A DNA stretch of 64,000 bases from Bosea sp. 29B (GCF_902506165.1 NZ_LR733817.1:5625403-5689402); one strand, 5' to 3'. Shown: positions 47,763 through 56,931, numbered from the stretch's first letter. Made by a program: numbers and translations. Notes: generated by a model not told the origin, from the sequence alone.

Positions 47763-48440
47763 TCACGAACTCCGAGCCTGCCGCCGCATCGCGCTCGCCT
47801 CGGCATACTGCAGCAATCGGTCGAGATCCTCGCGCGCGATGTCGAAGGATTCGCCCATCTGCACCAGCGCCTCGTCGATATCTGGCGCGCTGAACATCGC
47901 CGGTGCCGCGGCCTGCGAGACGACAGTCCCGGCTGCCTGCGACCGATGCGGGTAGCTGCGCCAGGTCAGGCTATGGAAGGCGACGCCGAGTGCGACCAGG
48001 GACAGCGAGCACAGCCCGATCGGCACGAAGGGAAACAACAGCCCCCATTTCATCACGGCGGGACCGCCAAGCACGGCCGTCAGCGCGACCGCCCCGCCCG
48101 GCGGGTGCAGAGAGCGCGTCAGCGACATGGTCGCGATGGCGAGGGCCACGGCAAGCGCCGCCGCAATGGTCAGGTCCGGCACGGCCCAGCCGACCGCGAG
48201 CCCGACCAGCGCCGAGATCACATTGCCGCCGACCACCGGCCAGGGCTGCGCCAGCGGGCTCGCCGGCACGACGAAGACCAGCACGGCCGACGCGCCGATC
48301 GGCGCCACCACCAGCGGCGAGTTGGTCGGGAAGACATATCCAGCCGCCGCCGTGAGCGCGATCGCGGCGAAGACGCCGGCACAGGCGACGGCGCGCTCGG
48401 CCAGCGTCGCGCCCGCGAGGATCGGATGGAACAGCTTCAC
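47763..48440 (-). CDS. HPP family membrane protein
   Basis: 225 residues from a GTG at 48440 with GGAG upstream; frames from 48473 and 48506 are less well supported. Four to five helices, with SPLVVAPIGASAVLVFVVPASPLAQPWPVVGGNVISALVG and SLTRSLHPPGGAVALTAVLGG, the HPP motif of the family. Related HPP proteins transport nitrite in plastids and cyanobacteria; here the substrate is not known. A C-terminal cytoplasmic tail follows the helices. Confidence 0.82.
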   Translation of the reverse strand: MKLFHPILAGATLAERAVACAGVFAAIALTAAAGYVFPTNSPLVVAPIGASAVLVFVVPASPLAQPWPVVGGNVISALVGLAVGWAVPDLTIAAALAVALAIATMSLTRSLHPPGGAVALTAVLGGPAVMKWGLLFPFVPIGLCSLSLVALGVAFHSLTWRSYPHRSQAAGTVVSQAAAPAMFSAPDIDEALVQMGESFDIAREDLDRLLQYAEASAMRRQARSS

Positions 48441-48615
48441 GGCAGGCTCTCCGGAGCTCGTCCCGCCCGCCATCAGCCAAGCGGAGCGTGCTCCAAAATC
48501 AATCACGAGCTGCCTCTATCATGCGCATTACGCACAATTCAACGGCAAAATACCATATTCACAACAGATGACGTGAATTACCTAAGTCAGTCTCCGCAGC
48601 CACCTGCAACACAAC

Positions 48616-48640
48616 AAAAAAGGCGCCCGAAGGCGCCCTT
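48616..48640 (-). terminator. Rho-independent terminator of the cold-shock gene
   Basis: On the minus strand the RNA reads AAAGGGCGCC-TTCG-GGCGCCTTTTTT: a GC-rich stem with a stable TTCG tetraloop and a run of six T. It starts 17 bp after the stop of the cold-shock gene. This is the clearest factor-independent terminator in the window. Confidence 0.92.
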
Positions 48641-48656
48641 TCGGAGAGAGTTTTTC

Positions 48657-49268
48657 TCAGTGCGAACTGGGCGGCCCGCCCTGCTCGAACCGGATCTCTG
48701 CCGCCATCAGCCCCTTCGGTCCAGGCCCATAGCGCACCAGCACGGTCTGCCCCGGAATCAGCTCGACGATGCCGTAGCGGCGCAGCGTCTCCATATGGAC
48801 GAAGATGTCGGGCGCGCCCTCGCCGGCCGAGACGAAACCGAAGCCGCGCAGGCGGTTGAACCACTTCACCACCATGCGCTCCAGCCCGCTCGTCGGCGTC
48901 ACCGTCGCATTGGTGCGCGGCATCGGCATCTCGGCCGGATGGCGCGCCGCGGAGGTGTCGATCGAAAGCACCCGCGTGGCCTGGCGACCACGCGCCTTGG
49001 CAACCGCCTCGAGCACGATGCGCGCGCCCTCGGCGATGGCATGGAAGCCGTCGCGTTTCAGGGTGGTGACATGGACCAGGACATCGCTGCCGCCATCCTG
49101 TGGCACCACGAAGCCGTAGCCTTTGCTCACATCGAACCATTTGACGTGGCCGATGATCTCGACCACCTGCTCGGCAATCGTCTCAGGCCCGTCCAGTCGC
49201 ACGATCCGGTTGAGCGATTGCAGCGGGCCGACCGGTGGCCTGCCTCCGTCGCCGTATTCGTCGGACAT
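48657..49268 (-). CDS. Cold-shock protein with two cold-shock domains
   Basis: 203 residues with two OB-fold CSDs: residues ~36-105 (IGHVKWFDVSKGYGFVVPQDGGSDVLVHVTTLKRDGF) and ~130-195 (VVKWFNRLRGFGFVSAGEGAPDIFVHMETLRRYGI). RNP1-like (KGYGFV, RGFGFV) and RNP2-like (VLVHV, IFVHM) motifs are kept in both. Double-CSD proteins bind single-stranded RNA/DNA and are common in alphaproteobacteria. The two domains are quite different, so the duplication is old. A strong terminator follows. Confidence 0.92.
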   Translation of the reverse strand: MSDEYGDGGRPPVGPLQSLNRIVRLDGPETIAEQVVEIIGHVKWFDVSKGYGFVVPQDGGSDVLVHVTTLKRDGFHAIAEGARIVLEAVAKARGRQATRVLSIDTSAARHPAEMPMPRTNATVTPTSGLERMVVKWFNRLRGFGFVSAGEGAPDIFVHMETLRRYGIVELIPGQTVLVRYGPGPKGLMAAEIRFEQGGPPSSH

Positions 49269-49470
49269 GTTCCGCTCATCTCCGCCGCGAACGTGATTCG
49301 TGACGTGACGATAGCACCCCGACGAAGCCGGGAAACAGCCGCTTCCCGCTCATCCACATCATCAGCATGCGCAAAGCGCGTGTAAGGCCGCCGAAAGCTG
49401 CGCCTTGTCGCTTCCGTGCATCAGGTCGATGATCGGTCCAAGAGTCGCAGGCAAGAGCCGGAGCACCGTC

Positions 49471-50589
49471 ATGCGCATCGCCCGTATCGAGCCCTTCATC
49501 CTCCATATCCCGGTCACCGGCGGCTCGATCGCCGACTCGACCCATCGGATCAGCCATTGGGGCGTGGTCGGCACGAAGATCGTCAGCGAGGACGGGCTCA
49601 CCGGCTACGGCTTCACCGGCACCCATGCCGATCTCGCCTCCGACCGGCTGATCACATCGTGCATCCGCGATTGCTACGCGCCGCTGCTTATGGGCGAGGA
49701 TGCATCGGAGCATTCGCGGCTCTGGCTGAAGCTCGCCCGCCACCCGGCGCTGCAATGGGTCGGCCGCGCCGGCATCACCCAGCTCGCTCTGGCCGCCGTC
49801 GATGTCGCGCTCTGGGATCTCAAGGCGAAAAAGGCGGGCCTGCCGCTCTGGCATCTGCTCGGCGGCGCCAGCAAGACCAAGCTCGAAGCCTACAATACCG
49901 ACATCGGCTGGCTCTCGATCCCCAAGGACGAGCTGGTCGAGGGCGCACGCATGGCAGTCGAGCGCGACGGCTTCCACCGCATCAAGATCAAGGTCGGCCA
50001 TGCCGATCCGATGACCGATATCGGCCGGCTCGAAGCGGTCCGCCGCGCTGTCGGCGACCATGTCACCATCGCGGTCGACGGCAACGGCAAATGGGACCTG
50101 CCGACCTGCAAGCGCTTCTGCGCCCGCGCCGAGGCACTCGACCTGTTCTGGTTCGAGGAGCCGCTCTGGTACGACGATATCGGTTCGCATGCCGAGCTCG
50201 CCCGCTCGACCTCCATTCCCGTCGCGCTCGGCGAGCAGCTCTATACGCTCGACGCCTTCCGCGCCTTCGTGCAGGCCGGCGCGATCCACTATGTCCAGCC
50301 CGACGTCACCCGCCTCGGCGGCATCACCGAATACATCCAGGTTGCCGAGCTGGCCCTGGCCCATCGCCTGCCGGTCGCGCCTCATGCCGGCGAGATGAGT
50401 CAGGTTCATGTCCATCTCGCCTACTGGCATCCGGCGACGCCGGTGCTCGAATACATCCCCTGGATCAAGGACGCCTTCGTCGAGCCCGCCAATGTCGCCG
50501 ACGGCTGCTTCCTGCGCCCGCAGCAGCCCGGGGCCGGCACCACGCCGACGAAGGACGCCTTCGCCCGCTTTTCCAAGCCTCTGGCCTGA
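49471..50589 (+). CDS. Mandelate racemase/muconate lactonizing enzyme family protein
   Basis: 372 residues from the ATG at 49471 (GGAG upstream). Enolase-superfamily sites: Lys172-x-Lys174 ([10 protein letters not shown]), metal ligands Asp203 (AVDGNGKWD), Glu229 (FWFEEP) and Glu255 (GEQLYT), and Asp278 and His305 (APHAGEM). This is the mandelate racemase-type Lys/His-Asp arrangement, found in acid-sugar dehydratases and racemases. The LysE exporter follows 11 bp later, so substrate-related export is possible. Exact substrate is unknown. Confidence 0.88.
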   Translation: MRIARIEPFILHIPVTGGSIADSTHRISHWGVVGTKIVSEDGLTGYGFTGTHADLASDRLITSCIRDCYAPLLMGEDASEHSRLWLKLARHPALQWVGRAGITQLALAAVDVALWDLKAKKAGLPLWHLLGGASKTKLEAYNTDIGWLSIPKDELVEGARMAVERDGFHRIKIKVGHADPMTDIGRLEAVRRAVGDHVTIAVDGNGKWDLPTCKRFCARAEALDLFWFEEPLWYDDIGSHAELARSTSIPVALGEQLYTLDAFRAFVQAGAIHYVQPDVTRLGGITEYIQVAELALAHRLPVAPHAGEMSQVHVHLAYWHPATPVLEYIPWIKDAFVEPANVADGCFLRPQQPGAGTTPTKDAFARFSKPLA

Positions 50590-50600
50590 AGGGCACCGCC

Positions 50601-51233
50601 ATGCTTGATCTCACCACGCTCGCTCTGTTCACCGCCGCCTGCGCCGTGCTGACGGCGACGCCAGGCCCCGACATGCTGCTGATCGCCTCGCGCAGCATGA
50701 GCCAGGGCCGCGCCGCCGGCTTCATGACCTATGCCGGCATCGCCACCGGCAGCTATCTCCAGGCGCTCGCCGCCGCCTACGGCCTGTCGCAGCTCTTCCT
50801 GCTCGTGCCGGCCGCCTATGACGCGCTGCGCTGGGCCGGTGCCGCCTATCTGGCTTATCTCGCCTGGAAGACCCTCCGCTCGCCCGCGACATTGTTCGCG
50901 CCGACGGCGGATGCCGCGCGCTTCCCGCTGCGCCAGATCTTCCTGCAAGGGCTGCTGACCAATCTGCTCAATCCGAAGATGGCCCTGTTCATGCTGGCGC
51001 TGCTCCCGCAGTTCCTGAAGCCGGAGGCCGGCTCGCTCCTGCTCCAGGTCGTGGTGCTGGCGACGATCCTCAACGTCATGGGATTGATCGCGAACGGGAT
51101 CGTCATCCTGACGGCGAGCCGGCTCGGCCGCGCCATCGCCAGCCGTCCCCATCTGGCGCTGTGGCCGCAGCGCATCCTCGGCGTGGTCTTCGGCGGGCTG
51201 GCTGTGCGACTCGCCTTCGCCTCGCGTGACTGA
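50601..51233 (+). CDS. LysE/RhtB family exporter
   Basis: 210 residues with about six helices. The signature ALFTAACAVLTATPGPDMLLIASRSMSQGRAAGFMTYAGIATGS and QGLLTNLLNPKMALFMLALLPQFL mark the LysE/RhtB amino-acid exporters. The start is 11 bp after the preceding enolase-superfamily gene, with AAGGG before the ATG, so they form an operon. It would export an amino acid or related small compound. The substrate is not set. Confidence 0.87.
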   Translation: MLDLTTLALFTAACAVLTATPGPDMLLIASRSMSQGRAAGFMTYAGIATGSYLQALAAAYGLSQLFLLVPAAYDALRWAGAAYLAYLAWKTLRSPATLFAPTADAARFPLRQIFLQGLLTNLLNPKMALFMLALLPQFLKPEAGSLLLQVVVLATILNVMGLIANGIVILTASRLGRAIASRPHLALWPQRILGVVFGGLAVRLAFASRD

Positions 51234-51256
51234 ACAGCAGGCGCACGACAGCAAGT

Positions 51257-51346
51257 CGTCATTGCGAGCGCAGCGAAGCAATCCAGGGGGACGTAGAGCA
51301 CTTCCGCCCCTGGATTGCTTCGTCGCTAACGCTCCTCGCAATGACG
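51257..51346. repeat. Palindromic repeat, family B
   Basis: CGTCATTGCGAGCG...AGCGAAGCAATCCAGGGG and its inverted partner CCCCTGGATTGCTTCGTCG...CGCAATGACG form a long hairpin, with a short centre near 51291-51306. This is a widespread bacterial palindromic repeat. It lies between convergent lysE and sirtuin genes, where it could end transcription from both sides. Confidence 0.8.
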
Positions 51347-51366
51347 GGAAGCCTCAATGCCCGTCC

Positions 51367-52122
51367 TCAGTTCGCCAGTCGCGCCAGCACTGGGCCGATC
51401 TCGCTGCGCACGACGAGATCGGCGATCGGGTCGAGATCGGTCGGTTCCCGGTTGAGGATGACGAGCTTGGCGCCATTACGCTTGGCGATCACCGGGAAGG
51501 TCGCGGCCGGGAAGACGACGAGCGAGGAGCCGGCGACGAGATAGAGGTCGGCAGACATCGTCAGCTCATGCGCCCGCAGCATCGGCTGCTGCGGCATCTG
51601 CTGGCCGAAGGAGATCGTCGCCGTCTTTACGATGCCTGCACACATCATGCAGGCGGCCGGCTCGCCGCTCGCCTCGAACGCAGCCCGGATCGTAGCGAGC
51701 TCGTGGCGCCAGCCGCAGGTCAGGCAGGTGGCGTAGGTGCCGTTGCCGTGCAGCTCGATCACGCCATCCTCGGCGATGCCCGAGGCCTGGTGCAGCCCGT
51801 CGATGTTCTGGGTGATCACGCCGGGGGAGCGCCCTTCCGCCACCAGAGTCGCCAGCGCCCGGTGGCCGCGATTGGGCCTCGCATCGCGATAATGGTCGTC
51901 CATCGCGAATTTGCGCCGCCAGGCCTCGATCCGCGCCTCGCGGCTGGCGAGGAAAGCCTCGAACGGGATCGGCTTGTTGCGCATCCAGGGCGAGCCCGGC
52001 GAACGGAAATCCGGCACGCCCGATTCGGTCGAGATCCCCGCCCCGGTGAACGGCACGATCACTCGGGCGCGGTCGAGCATGGCGTGCAGTTCCTCGATCG
52101 CGTCCTGAGTCTCGTCGTCCAT
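51367..52122 (-). CDS. Sirtuin NAD-dependent protein deacylase
   Basis: 251 residues. Sirtuin motifs: FTGAGISTESGVPDFRSPGSPW (residues 26-45), TQNIDGLHQASG, catalytic His125 (ELHGN) and four zinc Cys (133, 136, 158, 161 in CLTC and CMMC), then VAGSSLVVFPAA and VILNREPTDLD. It would remove acyl groups from lysines using NAD+. No partner gene shows its target. It diverges from an aminotransferase gene 110 bp away. Confidence 0.94.
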   Translation of the reverse strand: MDDETQDAIEELHAMLDRARVIVPFTGAGISTESGVPDFRSPGSPWMRNKPIPFEAFLASREARIEAWRRKFAMDDHYRDARPNRGHRALATLVAEGRSPGVITQNIDGLHQASGIAEDGVIELHGNGTYATCLTCGWRHELATIRAAFEASGEPAACMMCAGIVKTATISFGQQMPQQPMLRAHELTMSADLYLVAGSSLVVFPAATFPVIAKRNGAKLVILNREPTDLDPIADLVVRSEIGPVLARLAN

Positions 52123-52232
52123 GCCGCCAGCCTCGTCCTGTTGCAGTTCGAATATGGGGCTTGGGCGTGCCGCGCTCCAGCCCCGTCGGCGAAGCCGTTG
52201 ACGCCGAAAGAAACGCGCCGCAAAGCTCAGCT

Positions 52233-53417
52233 ATGTCCGCGTCCTCTCCCGCCCCGCTCAATCCCGACCTCATCGATACCGCGACCCCGCCGATCCCCGA
52301 GGCGAAGGCCTGGGCTCGCGGCTATGCCGGCGGCAATGGCCCACTGATCGACCTGTCGCAGGCCGTGCCGGGCTCGCCACCGCCCGCCGCCCTGCTCGAA
52401 CGCCTCGCCGAGGCGGCAGCCACGCCCGAAAGCACGCGCTATGGGCCGATCGCCGGTGACGAGATCCTGCGCGAGACCTATGCGGCCGAGAGCAGCGCCT
52501 TCTATGGCGGAGCGATCCGGCCGCAGGAGATCGCGATCACTGCCGGCTGCAATCAGGCCTATGTCACCGTGATGATGGCGCTCGCCCGCGCCGGCGACAA
52601 TGTGCTGCTGCCGACGCCGTGGTATTTCAACCACGAGATGACGCTGAACATGCTCGGCGTCGAGCCGCGCCCGCTGCCCTGCGATCCGCAGCGCGGCTTC
52701 GTGCCGGATGCCGAGGTGGCGGAGGCTCTGATCGACGAGCGCACCCGCGCCATCGTGCTGGTGACGCCGAACAACCCGACCGGCGCCGTCTACCCGCCCG
52801 CGACCATCGCCGCCTTCGCCGCGCTCTGCCGCAAGCGAAAGATCTGGCTGGTCCTCGACGAGACCTATCGCGACTTCCTGCCCGAGGGCGCCGACGGCCC
52901 GCATGAGCTCTTCGCCGCAAGCGGCTGGCAGGATTCGCTGATCGGCCTCTACAGCTTCTCCAAGGCTTATGCCGTGCCGGGCTGGCGGCTGGGCGCGATC
53001 ACCGCCGGCGAAGCGGCGCTCGCCCAGATCGGCAAGGTGCTCGACTGCGTCCAGATCAGCCCGGTCCGTGCCGGCCAGAGCGCCGTCGCCTGGGGCATCG
53101 ACGGCATCAGGTCCTGGCGGCAGGCCAACCGCGCCGAGATGAACTCCCGCGCCGCGCTCTTCCACCAGGCGATCGCGCCGCTGAACGGCTGGAACGTCCT
53201 CGCGGCGGGCGCCTATTTCGCCTATGTCGCCCATCCGTTCGAGGGCGTGCCGGCGGCAGAGGTCGCCCGCCGGCTGGTGCAGGAGCGCGGCGTGCTGGCC
53301 CTCCCAGGCCCCTATTTCGGCCCCGGCCAGGAGCAGCACTTGCGCATCGCGATCGCCAATGTCGCAGCCGAGCGCATCGCCGCGCTCGGCGAGCGGCTGA
53401 AGGGTTTTGCGCTCTAA
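52233..53417 (+). CDS. Class I/II PLP-dependent aminotransferase
   Basis: 394 residues from the ATG at 52233. Fold-type I motifs: ITAGCNQAYVTVMMALA, TPNNPTGAVYPP, LVLDETYRDFL and the PLP-binding Lys244 in YSFSKAYAVPGWRLGAI, then GPYFGPGQEQHLRIAIANV near the end with the carboxylate Arg. Likely aspartate/aromatic-type transaminase; the amino donor is not set. It converges with the LivK-like gene across a palindromic repeat. Confidence 0.9.
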   Translation: MSASSPAPLNPDLIDTATPPIPEAKAWARGYAGGNGPLIDLSQAVPGSPPPAALLERLAEAAATPESTRYGPIAGDEILRETYAAESSAFYGGAIRPQEIAITAGCNQAYVTVMMALARAGDNVLLPTPWYFNHEMTLNMLGVEPRPLPCDPQRGFVPDAEVAEALIDERTRAIVLVTPNNPTGAVYPPATIAAFAALCRKRKIWLVLDETYRDFLPEGADGPHELFAASGWQDSLIGLYSFSKAYAVPGWRLGAITAGEAALAQIGKVLDCVQISPVRAGQSAVAWGIDGIRSWRQANRAEMNSRAALFHQAIAPLNGWNVLAAGAYFAYVAHPFEGVPAAEVARRLVQERGVLALPGPYFGPGQEQHLRIAIANVAAERIAALGERLKGFAL

Positions 53418-53450
53418 GCACGGAAGCTAAGCCTCGACATACACCACGCT

Positions 53451-53555
53451 GTCATCCCGGACGCAGCGAAGCGGAGATCCGGGATCCATTCCTGAGCCTC
53501 ACCGATCAAGGCTCCGGCATGGGTCCCGGGTCTCCCTCCGGTCGCCCGGGACGAC
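53451..53555. repeat. Long palindromic repeat, family A, copy 2
   Basis: GTCATCCCGG...GGGACGAC outer arms enclose GATCCGGGATCCATTCCTGAGCC and its partner, matching the copy at 5751-5861 closely. It too lies between convergent genes (aminotransferase and LivK-like). Confidence 0.75.
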
Positions 53556-53580
53556 CCGCGCGTATTGTATCAAGGGAAAC

Positions 53581-54783
53581 TCACCCCTTCGCCGCCGGAC
53601 ATTTGCTCTCACTCAGCGGCCAGACCGTCTCCTCGGGCGCGATCTTGCGCACGATCTCGAAATAGTCCCACGGCCCCTTCGAATCCGCGGGCTTCTTGAC
53701 CCGGGCGAGATACATCTCGCGCAGCACCCGGCCATCGGCGCGGATCTTGGCGTCCTTTGTGAACGCGTCGTTGATCGGCATGGCGCTCATCGCGGCGGCG
53801 ACCTTGTCGGGATCGTCGGTGCCGGCCTGCTTGATCGCCTTGAGATAGTGCAGCACCGAGCCATAGACGCCGGCATGCAGCATGGATGGCATCATCCCGG
53901 CCCTTTCCAGAAATTGCTTCGACCAGGCGCGCGAGGGCTCGTCGAGGTCCCAATAGGAGGCGGTGGTGAGGTAGGTGCCCTGCGTCGCCTTGAGGCCGAG
54001 GCTGTGCACGTCCTGCAGGAAGAAGATCAGCGCCGCCAAGTTCTGCCCCTGCTCGGCCAGCCCGAACTCGCCGGCTTGCTTGATCGCATTGACCGTGTCG
54101 TTGCCGGCATTGGCGATGCCGATCACCTTGGCGCCGGAGGATTGCGCCCGCAGCAGGAAGGAGGAGAAATCGGCATTGTTCAGGGGGTGGCGCACCGCGC
54201 CGACGACCTTGCCGCCATTGGCCTCGACCACATCGGTCGCGTCCTTCTGCAGCTGGTGGCCGAAGGCGTAGTCGGAGGCCAGCATGAACCAGGAGGTGCC
54301 ACCGGCCTTGACCACGGCCGAAGCGGTGCCACGGGCGACGCCATAGGTGTCGTAGGTCCAGTGGAAGCCGTAGGGCGAGCACTGTTCATTGGTCAGCGCC
54401 GTGGTGCCGGCGCCGGAATACATCACGATGCGCTTCTTCTCGCGGGCGAGCGACTGCAGTGCCAGCGCCACGGCGGAATTGGGCACGTCGACGACGGCGT
54501 CGACCTTGTCGATGTCGAACCATTGCCGGGCGATCGAAGTGCCGAGATCGGCCTTGTGCTGATGGTCGGCGGCGACGATCTGGATCGGCTTGCCGAGCAC
54601 GCTCGCACCGAACTCCTTCACCGCCAGTTCGGCCGCGATAACCGAGCCCTTGCCGCCGATATCGGCGGTGACGCCGGCCATATCGGTGAGCACGCCGATC
54701 TTGACGACGTCGTCGCTGACCTGGGCCAGCGCCGGCAGAGCGGCGAGCGCCATCAGGGCGCCGCCTGCGAGAAGCGACCGCAT
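53581..54783 (-). CDS. Branched-chain amino acid-type ABC binding protein (LivK-like)
   Basis: 400 residues from the ATG at 54783 (GGGAGGA upstream; MFM at 54789 is possible). Signal peptide MRSLLAGGALMALAALPALA-Q, then VVKIGVLTDMAGVTADIGGKGSVIAAELAVKEFG and VKVIGIANAGNDTVNAIKQAGEFG fit the Leu/Ile/Val periplasmic-binding (family 1 receptor) fold. No LivHMGF permease or ATPase genes adjoin, so it is an orphan here. It precedes no partner; the esterase-713-like gene starts just upstream on the same strand. Confidence 0.87.
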   Translation of the reverse strand: MRSLLAGGALMALAALPALAQVSDDVVKIGVLTDMAGVTADIGGKGSVIAAELAVKEFGASVLGKPIQIVAADHQHKADLGTSIARQWFDIDKVDAVVDVPNSAVALALQSLAREKKRIVMYSGAGTTALTNEQCSPYGFHWTYDTYGVARGTASAVVKAGGTSWFMLASDYAFGHQLQKDATDVVEANGGKVVGAVRHPLNNADFSSFLLRAQSSGAKVIGIANAGNDTVNAIKQAGEFGLAEQGQNLAALIFFLQDVHSLGLKATQGTYLTTASYWDLDEPSRAWSKQFLERAGMMPSMLHAGVYGSVLHYLKAIKQAGTDDPDKVAAAMSAMPINDAFTKDAKIRADGRVLREMYLARVKKPADSKGPWDYFEIVRKIAPEETVWPLSESKCPAAKG

Positions 54784-54830
54784 GAACATTCCTCCCGAGC
54801 TATCGTCCGGCAGTACCGCCGGTTCGAGCT

Positions 54831-55766
54831 TCAAAGACCCTTTGCCTCCAGCCAGGCGACGATCAGGGCCGCGATCTCGTCGCTGTTGTCCTCGCACATC
54901 GGCATATGGCCGTTGCCGGCGATGCCGCGTTCCGGCAGCCAGGCGAACTCGGCACCGAGGTATTGCGCCGTCGCCTCGTCGACCGCGCGCAGATGACGCG
55001 GATCGCTGTCGCCGGTGACGATCAGGATCGGCAATTTGGCCAGATTGGCCGGGTCGGCGATGCGCAGACCCTTGCCGCCGATGTTGAAGCGTTCGTTCAT
55101 CAGGCGGGCGCTCTCGGGCACGATCGAGCGCCGATAGGCCTCGAAGGCCTGCTGCGGAAAGCGCTCGGAATTGGCCCAATAGGCCCGCATGAACTCGGGC
55201 GGGATGAAGAGCGGCTTGTCTTCCTCGACCCGGACGGGGCAGCCCAGGCTCTCATCTTCCTTGAGCTTGGCCACCGCTTCGGCGTCGTCGGGCAGCACCG
55301 GCAGGAGATTGGCCGGCCCGCCGGGTGCGACGCCGACGATCGCCGCGACCGCCTTCGGGCTCTGCTCGGCGATCCACCAGGCCATCGGTCCGCTCGCTGA
55401 ATGTACCAGCAGCACTGCCGGGCCGATCTCCTCCAGCAGGCGCTGCAGGCTGGTCGCGATCTCGACGCTCGACAGAGTGGCAAAGTCCGGCCGCATCGGC
55501 GAGCGGCCATGGCCCGGCCAGTCCGGCACGAAGACCTCGCGGCCAGCGGCGAAGACAGGCGCCCAGCCGGGCCGGCCATCGGGAGTCGCCAGATAGCAGG
55601 CGCCGGTATGGCCGCCGCCATGGACGAGGACGATCGGCAACCGCCCGGGCTGAGGCGCCCCAAGTCGGTCGACATAGATCGGATGGGCATCCGTGCCCGA
55701 ATAGAAGCATTGCCGCTGCGGCGCGCTCGGAAGCGCCTGCCGCCTTGTGGCACCAGCCTGGTCCAT
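54831..55766 (-). CDS. Alpha/beta hydrolase, esterase 713-like
   Basis: 311 residues from the ATG at 55766 (GGGAGGAGG upstream). The oxyanion loop LVHGGGHTGACYLATPDGRPGW and the unusual nucleophile elbow VLLVHSASGPMAWW (H-S-x-S-G in place of G-x-S-x-G) resemble the esterase-713/HSQSG family; the C-terminal His is in GNGHMPMCED. Substrate is unknown. It diverges from a MarR gene with a palindrome between; a LivK-like binding protein follows 47 bp downstream on the same strand, so import and hydrolysis of one compound is possible. Confidence 0.8.
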   Translation of the reverse strand: MDQAGATRRQALPSAPQRQCFYSGTDAHPIYVDRLGAPQPGRLPIVLVHGGGHTGACYLATPDGRPGWAPVFAAGREVFVPDWPGHGRSPMRPDFATLSSVEIATSLQRLLEEIGPAVLLVHSASGPMAWWIAEQSPKAVAAIVGVAPGGPANLLPVLPDDAEAVAKLKEDESLGCPVRVEEDKPLFIPPEFMRAYWANSERFPQQAFEAYRRSIVPESARLMNERFNIGGKGLRIADPANLAKLPILIVTGDSDPRHLRAVDEATAQYLGAEFAWLPERGIAGNGHMPMCEDNSDEIAALIVAWLEAKGL

Positions 55767-55777
55767 CGCCTCCTCCC

Positions 55778-55796
55778 GGCACGGCAAAACCGTGCC
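55778..55796. promoter_or_regulatory. Perfect palindrome between esterase and MarR genes
   Basis: GGCACGG-CAAAA-CCGTGCC is a perfect 7-bp-arm inverted repeat, 11 bp before the esterase start and 31 bp before the MarR start. A looser inverted repeat (CCTTAGC-gaggat-GCTAGG) follows at 55800-55818. Either may be the operator of the MarR-family regulator. Proposed from position only. Confidence 0.5.
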
Positions 55797-55826
55797 ATTC
55801 CTTAGCGAGGATGCTAGGACCGGCTC

Positions 55827-56363
55827 ATGGCGCGCGCAACAAAAAAGTCTAATGTGAGACTAATCCCACAGGACGATGCTGGCGAGCTCGACGCCGGGCA
55901 GCGGCGCGCCATCCTCGACGGCACCGCGATCCCGACCGCCTACAAGATCGGCTACATCCTGAACTTCTATCGCGAGCCCTCCTTCCGGGCGATCGAGATG
56001 GAGTTCGGGCTGACCCGGCCGGAGATCGTCATCCTGATCTTCCTGACCGTGCGCGACGGCGCCAGCGCCAGCGAGTTCTGCGAGTTTTCCGGCCATCTCA
56101 AGGCAAGCGTCAGCCGCGCCGTGATCCTGCTCGAGAAGAAGGCGCTGATCCGCCGCGAGCCCGACAAGGCCGACAGCCGCCGCCAGCTCCTCTTCCTGAC
56201 GCCGGAAGGCCGCGCCCTCTACAAGCGTTACATCCCGACCCTCAAGGCCAGGGAGCAGGCGATGCTCGATTGCCTGTCGGGCGACGAGCGGACCCAGCTC
56301 GGGCGGCTGCTCGACAAGCTCGCCGCCCATGTCCCGCAATGGGGCTTCGCCTCGGATCTCTGA
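55827..56363 (+). CDS. MarR family transcriptional regulator
   Basis: 178 residues. Winged-helix motif: FRAIEMEFGLTRPEIVILIFLTVRDGASASEFCEFSGHLKASVSRAVILLEKKALIRREPDKADSRRQLLFLTPEG, with the wing DKADSRRQLLFLT typical of MarR. A 30-residue N-terminal extension precedes the core. It is divergent from the esterase-713-like hydrolase and the LivK-like gene beyond, the most likely targets. Ligand unknown. Confidence 0.88.
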   Translation: MARATKKSNVRLIPQDDAGELDAGQRRAILDGTAIPTAYKIGYILNFYREPSFRAIEMEFGLTRPEIVILIFLTVRDGASASEFCEFSGHLKASVSRAVILLEKKALIRREPDKADSRRQLLFLTPEGRALYKRYIPTLKAREQAMLDCLSGDERTQLGRLLDKLAAHVPQWGFASDL

Positions 56364-56375
56364 GGCCCGGATGCC

Positions 56376-56768
56376 TCAGCGCAGCAACGCCGCGTAACGC
56401 TCGCGATAGGCATAGACCAGGAGCCCGCCCGTCACGATCAGGATGATCGCGACCGGAATGCCGGCCGGGTTGATGGCGAAGTGGAACAGCACGATCACCG
56501 CCATCACCGGCGCGATCAAGGCGAGCCCGAGCGCCGGCACGACGTTGAGCAGCAGGCTCAGGCCCCCGGCGAGGTTCACCGCCTTGAGGAAGGGCCAGAA
56601 GAAGCCGGAGTTCTGCAGTGCAGCCTCGAAGACGAGTCCGCGTTCGGAAGTCGGCGGGTGGATCAGGTGAGTGCCGGTGGCGAGCCACCAGAAGCCGTCG
56701 ACCGCGCTGACGAGGAAGAGCAGGCCGAGGGCGACACGGGGCAAGGTGACCATCAGAAAGTTGCGCAT
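56376..56768 (-). CDS. DoxX-like small integral membrane protein
   Basis: 130 residues from the ATG at 56768 (MRNFLMVTLPRV). Four helices: VALGLLFLVSAVDGFWWLATG, FFWPFLKAVNLAGGLSLLLNVVPAL, LALIAPVMAVIVLFHFAIN and GIPVAIILIVTGGLLVYAY. Resembles DoxX-like proteins of unknown substrate. It diverges from the Tat-exported VOC gene 163 bp away. Confidence 0.72.
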   Translation of the reverse strand: MRNFLMVTLPRVALGLLFLVSAVDGFWWLATGTHLIHPPTSERGLVFEAALQNSGFFWPFLKAVNLAGGLSLLLNVVPALGLALIAPVMAVIVLFHFAINPAGIPVAIILIVTGGLLVYAYRERYAALLR

Positions 56769-56931
56769 AATCCGTTTTCTTATCGGTGGAAGCACCGGAC
56801 GAAAGCCGGCGCGGCTGCATTGCGACCGCCTGAGCGGGTTTTGCCCCTCGCGCGCTTGTGACATGCATGCCGCCGCGAAGAATGCTCTGCACGGCCGCAG
56901 CGGCAATGCGCCGCGACCGGAACTGGTGACG

